In this document: positions 48,985-60,920 of the stretch, piece after piece
Layout: each line of letters starts with the position of its first letter
How positions within the stretch are numbered: the first letter of the stretch is position 1
Source of the DNA: Caulochytrium protostelioides
Taxonomy: Eukaryota; Chytridiomycota; Caulochytriomycetes; Caulochytriales; Caulochytriaceae
Direction of reading: 5' to 3'
Assembly: GCA_003615045.1 (NCBI GenBank)
Contig: ML014121.1
Coordinates: 62,001 to 126,000, forward strand
Length of the DNA: 64,000 nucleotides
Notes under the pieces: model-generated
The model's database searches: none
The model's input: only the letters and a program-made list of their open reading frames with translations
What the model was told of the DNA's origin: nothing
Program-made: the position numbers and the translations under genes

Positions 48985-51474
48985 TTAGAAGGCCAAGGTC
49001 TGGTCTTCCAAAATGCGCGCTTTACAACGACGCGTTTCGGTCATGGGAAACGCTACGACGTTGGCAAAGTAGAGTCCAATGGCGATCGAAAGGGCACGTA
49101 CGATCATGTCGATGCCGAACGAAGTCCCTGTCGATGCATCGGGTCCGGACGGGGAGAACCAGGCCAGCGCGCTCTTGACGCCCATACTGCCCGGCACGAG
49201 CCAGCCGATACCTGCAAGCGTGGGCGCAATGGCGATCTCGTTATACCGCCGTGCATATATGTTGGCAACAAAGCCGATGACGAAGGCCGAAATCACGGCT
49301 GAGACGTCCTGGTCAAACACGATGAGGGAGAGGAATTTCGCGCAGAAGCCCAGCAGCGACGTGATAGCCATATGCAACCACTGCGAACGGTCGCTTCGAA
49401 GGTTCATGATGGTCGCACCAATCATCACGGGCAAAAAGATGAGCTTCCACGGGACGATGGGCGGCGGCGCGGCCGAGCACTGACCCGTCGTGTAGTTGAA
49501 TCCTGCGGTGACTAAGAACCATTCGCTCAGCCGGTTGCCAATCGAGATGCCATACCCCATCTTGATGGATTTGATGAACGCCGCAAAGATACGGACCGAA
49601 CCCGCGACGGGGTTTTGACTGCCCATTTCCAACATGCCCAGCGTGATCTGAACACCGGGCAGCAGCTGGGCGAGACTCGCGAGATTGACTTTGGACAGGC
49701 AGAGCGGGGTACCGCCATATACCTGCGGGATGTGCACGGCGAGCCGAGCTGGGATCGAGACGCAGAGCGGTACGACAATCTCGATCACACCAGTCAATGC
49801 ATACTTATCGCCGATCCACAGACCCGCGCCCGTGAGGGCGCCTAGAATCATCGATGTGACGCCGTCACCGATCCCGCCGTTCAGCAGCAGCACGGCGATG
49901 CAGCAGGACTGCAAGGAAGACGCAATCATGCGGACCCATACTTCCTCTATCAAGGTCTTGGGCTCGTGCAGGATGGCATTGAGTTTCTCCAAAATCTCGT
50001 CGATTTCGAGTTCTTTGGTGGCAATTTCGGTTGCCGACATGGGGATTGCGATGTGGGAGGGATCGGGCACGACGCTCGTGGTGCTGATCGCGCCAATTGC
50101 GTCCGTGAAGCTGGACTGCGAACTCTTAATGACATCCAAGTCGTGCCGACCCGTGCGCGTCGTCTTACGGTAGCCGGCCCGCGACATGCGGCCGAGACCG
50201 GCCGCTTGTTTCGAAAGCAGATCCACGCGAAAGAGCTTTCCCATATGAAAGGCCTGGTTCACCGGCACAAACTGCATGCGGCACGGGTGCTTGCTCGACG
50301 CATCGCCAATGGAGATCATGAGCGTGGCGGGCAGGCAGAACAACGACACTGGGATGTTGAGGGCCTCGGCGACTTCGATAATCCGGTGCTCAACACGGTA
50401 GAGCGGCGCCCCATACGCATCCAACGCCTTCGCCAGCGTCATGATCAGGGTGGCATGCTTCTGGTCCTTGGGGATCCCATGCAGCCACGGCAAGGACTGC
50501 AGGCGTGTAATCCCTGGCCCGGACCGGCCGCCCGGGCCGGCTGACGGCGCGGCCGTCGGCAGCCCGGCCATGCTGTTGTTAGCCGTCAACAGCCCGCGGT
50601 ACGTCAGCGCCTCGGTCAAGTTAAAGGTGCTGTTCTTGCGCATCGGGCTCTCCAGGAGCGAGACCATACTGGCTCGGCTGCGTAGGCCTTCCTGGAGCCG
50701 GATCGGCAGCAGCCGCTTCGTCAGGCGACTCGCCAGACTCGGCTGCCGGCTCATCTCGCCGGGCACGGGGCCTCCCGGGCTAGGACCGCTGAGATCGCGG
50801 GCCGAGAGTTGCGCCATGCTGGTGCGGCCCATCACGGCGGCGACGGCGGGATGCGGCGGCCGGCCCGAGAGGTCGCGTCGCGACAGACTCAATGCTCGCT
50901 CGCGCTCGCGCTCGAGCAGCCATGGCGTGGCGACGACCGTCGCGGGCGTGTCCGTCATGGCGCCGAAACCGAGGCTGGCGATCGCTGCCGCGCCGCCGCC
51001 GCCGCCGATCTGCGACATGGGCGCCATGCTCGAACGATACGATATCGGCGCGCCGGCCCCAATGGCGGCGGTGGCAGCCACGGCGCTGTCGGGCGGAGAC
51101 AGGGTCCGCGAGTGCGGCCGCGTGCTCTCGCTCGTCCGCCCGGAGGCCACATCGAGCGCCGCCGCGGGGAGGTGTGGCGCTTCCTGGGGGTCCATCGGCC
51201 GCGCCGAGGTCGCCGTCGGTCCGGCCGAGCGTAGCTCCTCGTCGCCTTGGAGCTCTGTGTCGCTCGGGGACGCATAGAGCGCACGGTCGCTGTTATGGCT
51301 GCCGATGATGAAGGCGCTGCTGGCACCTGCGGCGGCCGCGTCGCCGCGGCCCGGGATGGCGATGCCGGCGGCATCGTAGTCGTCCTCCTCCTCGTGTTCG
51401 TGCAGGGGCTGGTGTGCGGCACGGGACGGATACCGCCCGAGGGGAATCCCCTCGTATTTCGAGGCGTAAGCCAT
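48985..51474 (-). CDS. Prm10-like ThrE/DUF1212 membrane protein
   Basis: Integral membrane protein with a ThrE (threonine/serine exporter-like) domain followed by a ThrE_2 domain, as in yeast Prm10. In bacteria the family exports threonine and serine; the fungal substrate is unknown. The single exon encodes 829 aa. Residues 1-320 are disordered cytosolic sequence, Ser/Arg/Gly-rich. The ThrE part begins near KHATLIMTLAKALDAYGAPLYRVEH, shown in short: ALDAYGAPLYRVEH. It contains SLFCLPATLMISIGD. About ten hydrophobic spans follow, including the GASL-like LLNGGIGDGVTSMILGALTG region. The ending TNVVAFPMTETRR-like tail reads YFANVVAFPMTETRR. Start: the ATG at 51474, with no earlier in-frame ATG accepted. 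Confidence 0.85.
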   Translation of the reverse strand: MAYASKYEGIPLGRYPSRAAHQPLHEHEEEDDYDAAGIAIPGRGDAAAAGASSAFIIGSHNSDRALYASPSDTELQGDEELRSAGPTATSARPMDPQEAPHLPAAALDVASGRTSESTRPHSRTLSPPDSAVAATAAIGAGAPISYRSSMAPMSQIGGGGGAAAIASLGFGAMTDTPATVVATPWLLERERERALSLSRRDLSGRPPHPAVAAVMGRTSMAQLSARDLSGPSPGGPVPGEMSRQPSLASRLTKRLLPIRLQEGLRSRASMVSLLESPMRKNSTFNLTEALTYRGLLTANNSMAGLPTAAPSAGPGGRSGPGITRLQSLPWLHGIPKDQKHATLIMTLAKALDAYGAPLYRVEHRIIEVAEALNIPVSLFCLPATLMISIGDASSKHPCRMQFVPVNQAFHMGKLFRVDLLSKQAAGLGRMSRAGYRKTTRTGRHDLDVIKSSQSSFTDAIGAISTTSVVPDPSHIAIPMSATEIATKELEIDEILEKLNAILHEPKTLIEEVWVRMIASSLQSCCIAVLLLNGGIGDGVTSMILGALTGAGLWIGDKYALTGVIEIVVPLCVSIPARLAVHIPQVYGGTPLCLSKVNLASLAQLLPGVQITLGMLEMGSQNPVAGSVRIFAAFIKSIKMGYGISIGNRLSEWFLVTAGFNYTTGQCSAAPPPIVPWKLIFLPVMIGATIMNLRSDRSQWLHMAITSLLGFCAKFLSLIVFDQDVSAVISAFVIGFVANIYARRYNEIAIAPTLAGIGWLVPGSMGVKSALAWFSPSGPDASTGTSFGIDMIVRALSIAIGLYFANVVAFPMTETRRCKARILEDQTLAF

Positions 51475-53075
51475 CCTCGGCGAGCCGTCGGCGACGTGGG
51501 GAGGGGGCCCGAAGTCCCGAAAAGATGAGCGGTTAGCAGTCGGGTCCAGAGCGTATCCGGATGGGCCCCATAGTCACCGCGGTCGTCGCGCTCGTCCTGA
51601 GGTGCTCCGTGGAATCCGTGCTGCCTGGAGGTCAATGCGCAAATTGACTAATGAAATGGCGAGAAGGACGATGCGAGGATGCAGATGCGAGCGTGCGGAT
51701 CGTCACAAACTCCGACGAGGCAATGCGGTAGACATCGTTGACCCGAGACCACGATGCACCCATGCTCATGTCACTTCCCGCCAACAGTCGCGTCGCGCAC
51801 AGCTTCTGCGACTCTTTCGCACATGCTGATGCCATGGAGAAACACCCCAGATGAAGGGCCGCTTCTGGCGCGATACACGCGGCCTTGGCCGACGGATACG
51901 GCCGACGAATACGGCCACGAGGGCTTCAAAGGCCCAGGGAGGGGTGGCATCGCCTTTAGCATCGCCGACTCAGGGGCGCTTCCTGGGTTACGGGTGGGCG
52001 ATCTGAGCTCTGTGCTGCTAGCGGCGAAACACTACGTCCGTCGATGCTCCGTCGATGGTGCCTCCCAAGGCACGCGGCGCCTGCGGCGCCTCACCGCCAA
52101 TCGGCCAGGTGAGCACTGCAGCCGGATCGCATCGAGACCCAGAAGCGGCGCCTCGCCCGCCGCGTTCGATCCGCGTTTCACAGCGGTTTCCGGGACCGCG
52201 GTTGCCCTCGCAACCCAGAGACGCCGGCGCGCAAGCAAGGAGAGCCTGCGGGCGCCGCATACCGTGACGCAACGCCGCTCGCACGCGTTTCCGCTTGGCC
52301 GGGGCGGGGGTGCAAACTCCGCTTGTGCCATGCTGGGGCCATGCATGGCCCCGCCGACCGCGTCGCGATCTCGCGTGATGACGATGGAATGATGCGATCC
52401 AAATCGACCGGCGGCAGGCTGCGGGCTGCGAATGGCACGGGGGGCTTGCGACGCTCCCACTGCCACGTCGTCGCCTCGTCGGAGCTGGGCCCATGCAGGA
52501 GCTGTTCAAAACGGTCTGACCGAAGGTCTATCGGCCGCATGTTTCGTTATGATTTTTGAATCGCCGCAACCGGCGACTTAAAGAAGGAACATCGCCCCCA
52601 CTTCATCCAGGAGGCCCACCACCCGCTCCGCCAAGACGGATCGGCGCTGGGAAAGAGCACCGATCGACGGTCTGTTCGTCGGCTCATCGCATCAGCAACG
52701 CAGATAGTAGGCGCTGATGCCCGTGAACGTTACCCAGTGAACGTCCGCAGCATGCCAGCCAGAACGCCGGTATCATCCGGTATCATCCACGACACCGACG
52801 TTCTTGACCAAGGCCCTGGCCTGCGTAGGTAGCTCCCTAGTGCTGAACGTAGAGTGTCGAAGCCCGAGAATATCTTGCTATTTACTAAAAGAGGAGCGTT
52901 GGACGACAAAAAGAGTTTTCATCATGAGATAGGAGGATGAGGTCACTAGCTCATCGCTATGAGGTATATATTTGACCGATGCCTATCGGTCAAGACAAGC
53001 AAGGCGGAACACAAAGTTGCCGAGCAGAGCGATCGAGCGGAAAAGGAATTCGCTTACGCAGTCGCTTCAACGGCT
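51475..53075. other. Intergenic, no recognisable gene
   Basis: About 1.6 kb between two minus-strand genes. A direct repeat GGTATCATCC occurs near 52770-52790. The 52830-53000 part is AT-richer. Frames of 60-210 codons exist on both strands but lack any conserved feature. The near half presumably holds the Prm10-like promoter. Confidence 0.4.
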
Positions 53076-54603
53076 TTAGACGGACTGACGGCGGATGCGC
53101 TGCACCCAGGAGGTCCAGAACCAGAACTTGTACTTCTTGAGCGCGGTACGTGATGTCCCAAAGCAGAGGAACAGGAGCATCGAGAGCAGACTGATGATCA
53201 GGATGACACTGATCGTACGCGTCTTCAGATTGCTCTCTAGGGACCACTGCATCAGGGTGCGGGGGTCGTCTTCGTCGAGAGGATGCATTCCGTAGTCCGG
53301 AGCGACCTTCATATCGGTGTTCGCGCCCGAGGCGTCCTTCAGGAAATCCTGGACGACAGAGACAGTGCTCTCGACCATATAGATGCACGCGGCGATGTGG
53401 TAGCCGATGCACCAGATCACCATGCGGTGCAGAATGCCCAGCAGATCGCTGTGCGTCCGCGACATTTGCGAGGAATGGTGCAGGATCGAGCGCTTCGTCA
53501 TGCGGTCCGCGAGCAGCCGACGATGCGTGTGCGGCGACAGGCGGGCGAGCACCGCCATGGGCACGCACCGGCCAACCATGCGCTCGGCCCGCGTCAGCGG
53601 CACCATCGGCGGCATCTCGAAGAGCATGCTGTCCTGGCTGAGGCCCGTCGTCGTGAAGTGCTGCTTGCCCGATGCCGACAAGGCCATGACGCCGCCGCCG
53701 CCGCCCGGCCCCATGCCGCCCTCCATACCGCTGCCGTACATCTGGGTCGTGATTTGATGCGATGTCGTTCCCGGGCCCGCATGGGTCAGGGGGCTCATGG
53801 GCACGCTGCGGGTCGCGGCGGTGAGCGGCGGGCGCTGGAACATACGCATAATTTCCTTGCGCCGGCCCGAGTACTTGATCACTGCGTAGACGGTGAAGAT
53901 GCTGCCCACGAGCGTGAACAGAATCAGGGTCAGGATAAACAGGATCGTGTAGATGGGGCCCGAGTAGGCGCTGCTGTTCTGATCGCAGAAGGTCGAGGTG
54001 TAGTACAACGGGAAGGGGATCGTGCGCAGGCCCACGAGCAGACCCGCCAGCAGGATCGGCCAGCCGAACGTGAGCACCAGATAGAGAAAGACGCGGCGGT
54101 AGACGGAGCGATCTTCGCTGATCAGATTGCGTGCACCGCACCGAACGTTAAGCTCGATCGCGAGACAGAGGCTCGATGCATACACCGAGACGCCGAGCAC
54201 GTTGATGGTGAAGCTCTGGAACTCGCAGAACCCGTTGAGTGCTGGCGACGCGAGTCGCACGACACGGGTTGGCGACGCCATATCAGGCAGGACCATCTGG
54301 CCCACCAGGATCAAAACACCCATGGCCACGCACACACCCGCCGTCAGCACCAAGGCGGGGTTCCGGTTGCCCAAGTGCACCTGTATGATTGCAACATCAT
54401 CGCGGCACCATCGCATCATATCAACAACCCAAGAGGTGAGTACGGCAAGCCTGCGCTACCGAAAAAAAAAAACCAAAAAGGGGGGCGAGGCCATGCCGCT
54501 CATGGCATCAGCATGAGGACGGAACGAAGGCACTTACAGCGAAGGTGAGCGCTGCGCAGATGACGCCGACCGTCTCCAAAAAGATGAAGACGCCGCGCGC
54601 CAT
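53076..54603 (-). CDS. Seven-transmembrane receptor-like protein (2 exons)
   Basis: Exon 1 is 54603-54538 (22 codons, donor GCT|GTAAGT), the intron 54537-54381 (157 nt, acceptor TACAG), and exon 2 54380-53076, giving 456 aa. Exon 1 supplies a hydrophobic first span (VFIFLETVGVICAALTFA). With the six in exon 2 this makes seven: ALVLTAGVCVAMGVLILVG, the FTINVLGVSVYASSLCLAI region, VFLYLVLTFGWPILLAGLL, YTILFILTLILFTLVGSIF, VIWCIGYHIAACIYMV and ISVILIISLLSMLLFLCFG. A long Met/Gly-rich loop of about 130 residues lies between spans five and six, the position that contacts G proteins in receptors. The pattern resembles cAMP-receptor-like or fungal GPCRs, but I cannot name the family or ligand. Start: the ATG at 54603 has a good splice-linked frame. 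Confidence 0.75.
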
Positions 54604-56040
54604 GATGACCGCGGCGTGAGGGGGTTGTGGGGGCCTGGAACGCCGCGCTCACAGCAATAAGAGAGATCGGGCACGGAACTGGGGCGCAAGGGCAGGCAGC
54701 GGCCGGGAACCCGTGAAGCGCGTGATCGTTGGACAGCGGGCTGCTCAATGCCGCCAACCGATCAAGATCCAGGAAAAGTCGATGACCATACAGCGTCACC
54801 ACGGCTTCCGGTAAGGAGGATTTCTGCCGATTCCGTGGCCAGATCACGGCGAGATAAGCCTTCGTCGCGGCCTCCGTCATCGCTCCCTTCCAATGGCCGT
54901 CCGAGTGGACGGTCCGTACGACATGAGCGGGTTTTATGCGTTTGCCCGGGCTCGGGCATGGATCGTGGATCGACCGCCTGCCTGCCCGCTCGCTGGCCTG
55001 CTCGCCCGCTCGCTCGCCCGCGACACATACGACAGTACGCGAGCGTCGTGCGAGGGAGATGGCGCGATCGCCTGTACATGGTGACCGAGCTAGCGCCCCG
55101 AACCGTGTCGCTTGCCTAATTCGCCCTCCCGGCCGCTGTTGATATGACGATCCCCTGTGGACGGCATCAGCATGTTACGCGTACGACGGTGCCGACCGTG
55201 CCGGCTGATGCCCGGCCCGGATCGCGTGGCCGCCTGGCCGGCTGTGGCGTCGCCACTTTCGCCCATGCACACCCATGCACACAACCACCTTTCCGGATGC
55301 ATCATGCCGTCCACCATCAACAACGGGACGGGCGCCGTCCGCGGCGGCCGCCTCTCGCCACACCGGCCGCCCCATGGGCCCCCAACCGCCCTGCTTGATT
55401 CTGCGACGGCGTGAGGTGGCGGGCGAGGACCTGCGGCAGCCCCGTTTCATCGGTCCAAGATCGTCGCCGTACGCGCCATCGCCATCGCCTTCGGCCCTGC
55501 TGATGGACCGAGCGCGCCCGCCCACGCTGGCTGGCATCGCGCTTTCTGTTCCGCTGGCACCGCCCGCGGGCGTCGCCGGATTCCTGCCTTGCCCGTCCCG
55601 AGGGCATGTCGCGTGGCCGGGCCGTACGCTGCCGCACGCAGGGCGTCTTCTCAACAAGGCCTCGATGAGCACCAGCGCGCGAACGCCGCCGGCACCACTT
55701 GCCCCGCTGGGTACTGCGGAGCCAAGGGCGCCGTCCCTCACCGGGCTTAGCGGCTGACTGGCCCGGGCCGGGCCTCTCTGCGGCGTGCGCCCCCCATGGC
55801 TGGACCACTTGCGGCAATGATGTTGCGCGAGAACCGTTCCTTCTGCCAGTATGCCCTGGCGCTGTCACGAGCCTGACCAAAGCCGTCGTGATGGCTCATC
55901 AACAGACCGATGGCCATCCGTCTCACGAGCGTGTCGGGATCGTCGTCGCGTTACTGGCGAGCCCCGTACGACGTTTCTGTGACGCAGCTTCAGGTCACCG
56001 CCCCGGCAGGGGAACACCGCCCTTCATGGCCATCCATCGA

Positions 56041-56065
56041 TGCGGAGTGCGGAGTGCGGAGTGCG
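56041..56065. repeat. 7-bp tandem repeat
   Basis: Three to four copies of GCGGAGT. Confidence 0.55.
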
Positions 56066-56674
56066 GGATTAGCACGGGCTTCGCGAGGTTCGATCCTTCA
56101 AAAGCAAAGAGATCGAGTTCGAGTATAGCACATAAAATAGACTCCATTAATCGATGGACACGGCTGAACCCGGCTGAATGAGCATTCGATCGCCGGTCAC
56201 CGGCGATCTTGATTGACCGCAGTTTCCCCGATGCCAGCGCCTCGTGCCGCTACGGGCCGATCTCGAAGCCGATCGGAGCCGTCGACGCCCCCGGAAGAAG
56301 CCCGGCTGAAATGCTGCCAAGCCACGCGGGCTCGCGTCACGCTTCGCTTCGCCTGCGGCCCGTGGCGTCCGCCGGTCATCCACCGACGGCCGAGTGGTGG
56401 CCGTGGTGGCCGCGGCAGCAGCAGCACGATCGGACCCGCGCGAGAGACCGCCGTGTCACATGTCAACGCCGCCAGCTCGCCGCGGCGGCCGCCCGATGGG
56501 CGATGTGAGACGGCCTGGGGTCTGTCGGCGATGAGCCTTTTGCGTGGGTGCTCGGGAGGGGGCCTGGGCTCACCGGCCGTGCGGATCATCACGGGTCTGG
56601 GCCGTGCGAATGTCTCGGGCGGCCCGTCGAGATTTCCCCCGGCTGCCCGTCGTCCTACTACCCCAATCCTAGCC

Positions 56675-56681
56675 TATATAT
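56675..56681 (+). promoter_or_regulatory. TATA box of the acylcarnitine carrier gene
   Basis: TATATAT preceded about ten bases upstream by CCAAT, 190 bases before the carrier ATG and on the coding strand. Good candidate core promoter. Confidence 0.5.
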
Positions 56682-56870
56682 CCGCGCAGCAGCGGCGGTG
56701 GTGGTCTCATCGTCAAGAGTGTGAGGGAGTCCGTATCCGATTAATCGCTTACTTGCCTATTTCTCCGACACGGTCTCCGATTCGGCGTGCATACCTCAAC
56801 ATCCCATACCCGGCGCTCGTCACTTCAACGCGCGTCTTCTCGCTCACTGCTGCAAGCGCTACGACCACCC

Positions 56871-58079
56871 ATGAGTCCTGCGCCAATCTCGGGCGGCGCG
56901 GCGGCCACAGCCGCGGCGCCCGCGCCACCCAAGATCCAGGAGCCGCCTCAGATGGATCAGATCAAGTCATTCCTCTCCGGCGGTGCCGCCGGCGTCGCCA
57001 CCGTGCTTGCGGGCGTAAGTACGATCCGAGGGGGCGATCTGTCCGTTTTCCGAATAGCGATCACCGAGATGGATCGAGGCCCTCCGCTCCAGCGATCGGC
57101 ATGACTCAGCGCTCTCTTACTCACTCACTCGCGCGACATCTCGTTGATGAATGGTCTTGACGGTTTCTGACGACGCCGCGTGGTGCATTGGAACACGGTG
57201 CGAGCGGATGTGTGGATGGATGTCGATTTCTTGACCTTATAGCACCCCTTTGATACGCTGAAGGTGCGGCTTCAGACCTCGAACCAGTATTCGGGGCTGC
57301 TCGACTGCCTACGCCAGACCGTCCGCCGCGACGGCCTGCTCGGTGTATACCGCGGAATGGCGAGCCCGCTAATCGGCGTCACGCCCATGTTCGCGCTCTC
57401 CTTCTGGTCCTACGACGTCGGCCAGCAAATCGTCTACCGCGCCACGCCCAACCGTTCGGCCCGCAACCTCAGCATGTATGAAATCGCGTTCGCTGGCGGC
57501 TTTTCCGCCATCCCGACGACTATCGTCACGACGCCCATGGAACGCGTGAAGGTCGTGCTGCAGACCCAAGGCCAGAACGCGGCGCCCGCCGCGACCACGA
57601 CGGCGGCTGGCGCTGCGGCGCCGGCGCCGAAGGCCGCGTCGCCGGGGATGGTCAAGACGGCTATGGACATCTGGCGCGACGGTGGCATGCGCAGCCTGTA
57701 CCGCGGCACCGTCGCCACGCTCGCGCGTGATATCCCTGGATCGGCGGCTTACTTTGTCGCCTACGAAGCCTGCTACCGCAAGCTGAAGCGCCCGGACGCC
57801 GACATCAGCGTCGGCGCCGTGCTGTTCTCGGGCGGTATGGCCGGCGTCGCGATGTGGGTGATCGCCATTCCCCCGGACGTGATCAAAAGCCGTATCCAGT
57901 TCGCGCCTAGCGGGACCTACAAAGGTTTCATCCACTGTGGCGCCCAGATTGTGAAGCAGGAGGGCCCCGCGGCCCTGTTTAAGGGCCTTGGGCCCGCGCT
58001 GCTGCGGGCTTTCCCAGCGAACGCTGCTGGATTCTTGGCCCGCGCCGTTTCCCTCGAAGCGATGCACCGCATGTGGTAA
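56871..58079 (+). CDS. CRC1: Mitochondrial carnitine/acylcarnitine carrier (2 exons)
   Basis: SLC25-family inner-membrane antiporter that exchanges acylcarnitine for carnitine, feeding beta-oxidation. Exon 1 is 56871-57014 (donor GGC|GTAAGT), the intron 57015-57242 (228 nt, TTATAG), and exon 2 57243-58079, giving 326 aa. The splice completes the first carrier signature, HPFDTLKVR (49-57). The other two signatures are TPMERVKV (145-152) and PPDVIKSR (258-265). Features that point to the acylcarnitine subgroup are GVTPMFALSFW, RDIPGSAAYFVAYE, and the ending region ALLRAFPANAAGFLA (family RAFPANAACFLG). A short Ala/Thr/Pro insert follows the second signature. Start: the only ATG that gives the ordinary short N-terminus. 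The peroxisomal gene PEX14 elsewhere in the window fits the same fat-use theme. Confidence 0.9.
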
Positions 58080-58294
58080 ACAAGCCGCAGAAGAGCCGGT
58101 GATGCCGTGCATCTCCACCTCGATGAAATTTATCGCCGCTTGACGCTTGCAATCAGTGATCATCACGCAATAATCAACCCAATGACACGGATGCACGTGT
58201 TTTTTTTTTCTTTGAAAGTTCTTGTACAGAATGCAAGTTCTTTTTATGGTTATGATTCGCTATGTGTATAAGTGATGGGGTGGCGTGGGCATAC

Positions 58295-59112
58295 TTAAGC
58301 CTTCTCGTCCTGCGCGGGCTTGGCGTCCTCGGCAGCCTCCTCCTCGTCATCCGAGTCAGGGCCATTGAAGTCGGGCATCTGTAAAGAGGGATCAGCAACA
58401 AACACATCGAGCACGCATACCAACCAATTGAGAACAATGAGGGTGAGTCGACGCACGATTCGTCGCAACATAGTGACATGGTGACGGCGCTATGCGCTCT
58501 ATCGGATCCAAAACTATCGCTTACCTTGCCGTCAGCGCCCTGCTGGGCCTGCATCTGAGCAAGCATGGCCGACATGTCGGGCATGCCGCCTTCGCCGCCG
58601 CCCATGCCGCCCATGCCGCCGAGCATACTGGAGAGGTCCATGCCGCCCATGCCGCCCATGCCGGGCATACCGCCCATGCCACCCATGCCAGGCATACCGC
58701 CCATGCCACCGGGCATCGGGGGCATGCCCTCCTCGTCCGAGGAGTTCTCGTCCTCGTCACGCCAGCGGGCAAAGTCGGTCTTGACGAAGTGGAGCTTGGC
58801 GCCCTTCTGGAGGGTGGGCCACCAGGCCTCGAAGTCGGTGTCCTCGGTGCCGTCTTCCTTCTTGGGGAGGGCCTTCTGGAGGCAGAAGAAGATCTCGCGC
58901 GCGGACACGCTCTGCTTGGACTCGGCGAGGTCGATAGGGCCGAAGAAGGGGATCGTGAAGGCGTACGTCTTGTCGCCGACGGTGCCCTTGAAGTCCAGCG
59001 ACTGCTCCTCCAGCTTAATTTCCGGCTTCGCGCAGTCGGCGAGCTTCACGGTCAGGAACACCTGGCCCGAGCGCTGGGCCCACAGGACCTCAGGGTACAG
59101 CGTGGCGGTCAT
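58295..59112 (-). CDS. SBA1: p23/Sba1 Hsp90 co-chaperone (2 exons)
   Basis: Cytosolic co-chaperone that binds and stabilises the closed, ATP-bound form of Hsp90. Exon 1 is 59112-58525 (donor AAG|GTAAGC), the intron 58524-58379 (146 nt, TTTACAG), and exon 2 58378-58295, giving 223 aa. The CS domain is at about 1-110, starting TLYPEVLWAQRSG, with LDFKGTVG, FFGPI and WWPTLQKGAKLHFVKTDFARW, where the last part matches the p23 WPRL..K..WL..DF..W block. After an acidic stretch there is a long Met/Gly-rich region with repeated GGMPGM units, typical of fungal p23. Exon 2 adds the acidic tail MPDFNGPDSDDEEEA, like the animal p23 C-terminus. Start: ATG at 59112. Confidence 0.93.
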
Positions 59113-60920
59113 GATGGGACGGTCAACGATATCGAAGAAAAGGAGAAGTGGGAAAAGGTCGAGAGGCAGATACAGAGGAGGAGCGAGATGCCGAGCAAGA
59201 GAGTCGACTCGTGCTGCTTCATGGGTACATGTGGTGTCCCAAGGCCCCCTTGTGTGCCCCAAGCCAACGCACCCGCGCTCGATGCATCGGAAATGTGTGA
59301 CCCCTCCCAACGAGTGGTTGCTGACGCGCTTTCATGCTTTATCGCGCTGATGACACGATGGCACGACGGCAAGAACCACGTATGGAACGGCGCCCATGGA
59401 GGCCCACGGGACGCGAGAGGAGAAGCGAGGACCCCCGTGGGTGTGCTCGCTCGCCGTCGGGGCGTGTCGGCACCGACGGGGGTGACCCCGCCGCGACACG
59501 CAGCACCGGCGGCATCGCGCTGCATGGCGCCTCACCGCTGCCGGGGGTGTCGCTAGCCCGTCGCGCAGGCCCCTTTCTTCATTGTTGCGAGCCATGCAGC
59601 CGCACCCCGCGGCGAGGCCTCGAGCGTGCCCGCAAGCGGTCCTGGGCGGTGGCCGGACGAGCCGCGCGCTGGAAGCCCGTGGAACCTGATTGCGCCGATT
59701 GTGATGAGAAACGAACGGCCACGAAGCGATGAGAGGGATCGCGCGCGCCGGGGCCGCGCGGCCAATCGCAGCGCTGCGAAAGCTCGCGAAAGGCGCGACG
59801 GAGGGCGTGGCGAAGCCGCCAGCCCTGCCATACCAAACGCGTGGCGCAGTCACGAGCCGCACGCGGACGCGTGAGTGTGTCGACGGCAACGATGGCAAAC
59901 CCGCGGACCCCAAACATGAGATCCGAAATACGAGATGCGAAAGGACGGCATCTAATGGATCATACACGATCGGCGATACACGTGATACGCGATACAGTGA
60001 CGCGTTTTCGTCTCGGTGACGCTGCTTTGAAACGCCCTATTATTTGAAACGCCCTATTGCACCATGCGATGGTGCTGTAATTGACATCACCACGACCTGA
60101 CCGATGGGTGCCTGCCGAAACCTGGCTTCCGGGTTGTCTTCAGAATGCTCATTTAACTATCTCTACCGTAAAACATTCCCATTGGTTGATCACATCGTGT
60201 TGCATCCTTCGGAGCTTAGCTGACGCAACGGGAATCTGATGCTGGTTGTAAGTGACGACCAAAAGTGTGAACCATCCCCCCACGATCGATAGTCTAGCGG
60301 GTTTCGGGTGACGTCAAGGTGAGGAATGTGATTCAAACGGCATGACCGTGCGATAACCTGGCGCCGGAAACGCAACGTTGAGAAGCGATAAACCATAAGT
60401 ACGATCATCCAGTATCCGATGATGCGTGGCTGGTGGCCGGTTGGCGGGCCGACCCCCAAACGGTGGCGCTCGGCGCTGGGTGGGAGGGCCCATCCCCAGC
60501 GCCACATCCCCACCCGCCTTTCCACGGCCAGCGCCACAAACGGTGCGCGCCGCATGCGTGGCGCGAACAGGCGCAGGCGGAGTTGCGCGGCGGGCGGGCG
60601 GGCGCCCCCTCCCAGCGTGACGCGGCGGCGACCGCCTCGCGGCGGCAACGGCCCCGTCTTCATACCCACCGCGGCGGGCACAAGGGCCGTTGACGCGATC
60701 TGGCCAATGTTCCGTGGCGAGGTGCTCGGCATCTGAAGCGATGGAGTCGATCCGTCCGACGCGTCGGATAGCGACCTGGGCCCGTGACCATCGTTCTAGC
60801 TGCCGTTCTGCCCTCGTCGATCGACGCGCAAGGTGCGACGCCCCCTTCGCGCCCGATCAACCCGCGTTCCGCTGTCGCACCCCCCGTCAGGATCGATTGC
60901 CGCACGACTGCAGAGGCGCG
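59113..60920. other. Divergent intergenic region, p23 / orphan gene
   Basis: About 1.8 kb. The first 100 bases upstream of p23 are A/G-rich on the plus strand, that is pyrimidine-rich on the p23 strand. A 17-bp tandem duplication is at 60026-60059. Frames up to 210 codons show no family resemblance. Confidence 0.4.
60026..60059. repeat. 17-bp tandem duplication
   Basis: Two adjacent copies of TTTGAAACGCCCTATT plus one base; they differ only at the last base. Confidence 0.7.

Larger units (their letters stand above)
54604..56870. other. Divergent intergenic region, receptor / acylcarnitine carrier
   Basis: About 2.3 kb with no recognisable gene. Tandem GCGGAGT copies occur at 56041-56065. 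CCAAT and TATATAT elements near 56662-56681 are listed separately. Long frames (for example 55275-55757 plus) are Pro/Arg/Ser-rich and look like chance frames. Confidence 0.4.

Noticed and set aside
56060..56110. GGTTCGATCC, resembling a tRNA B box
   Set aside because: The stem is imperfect and no cloverleaf can be built upstream.
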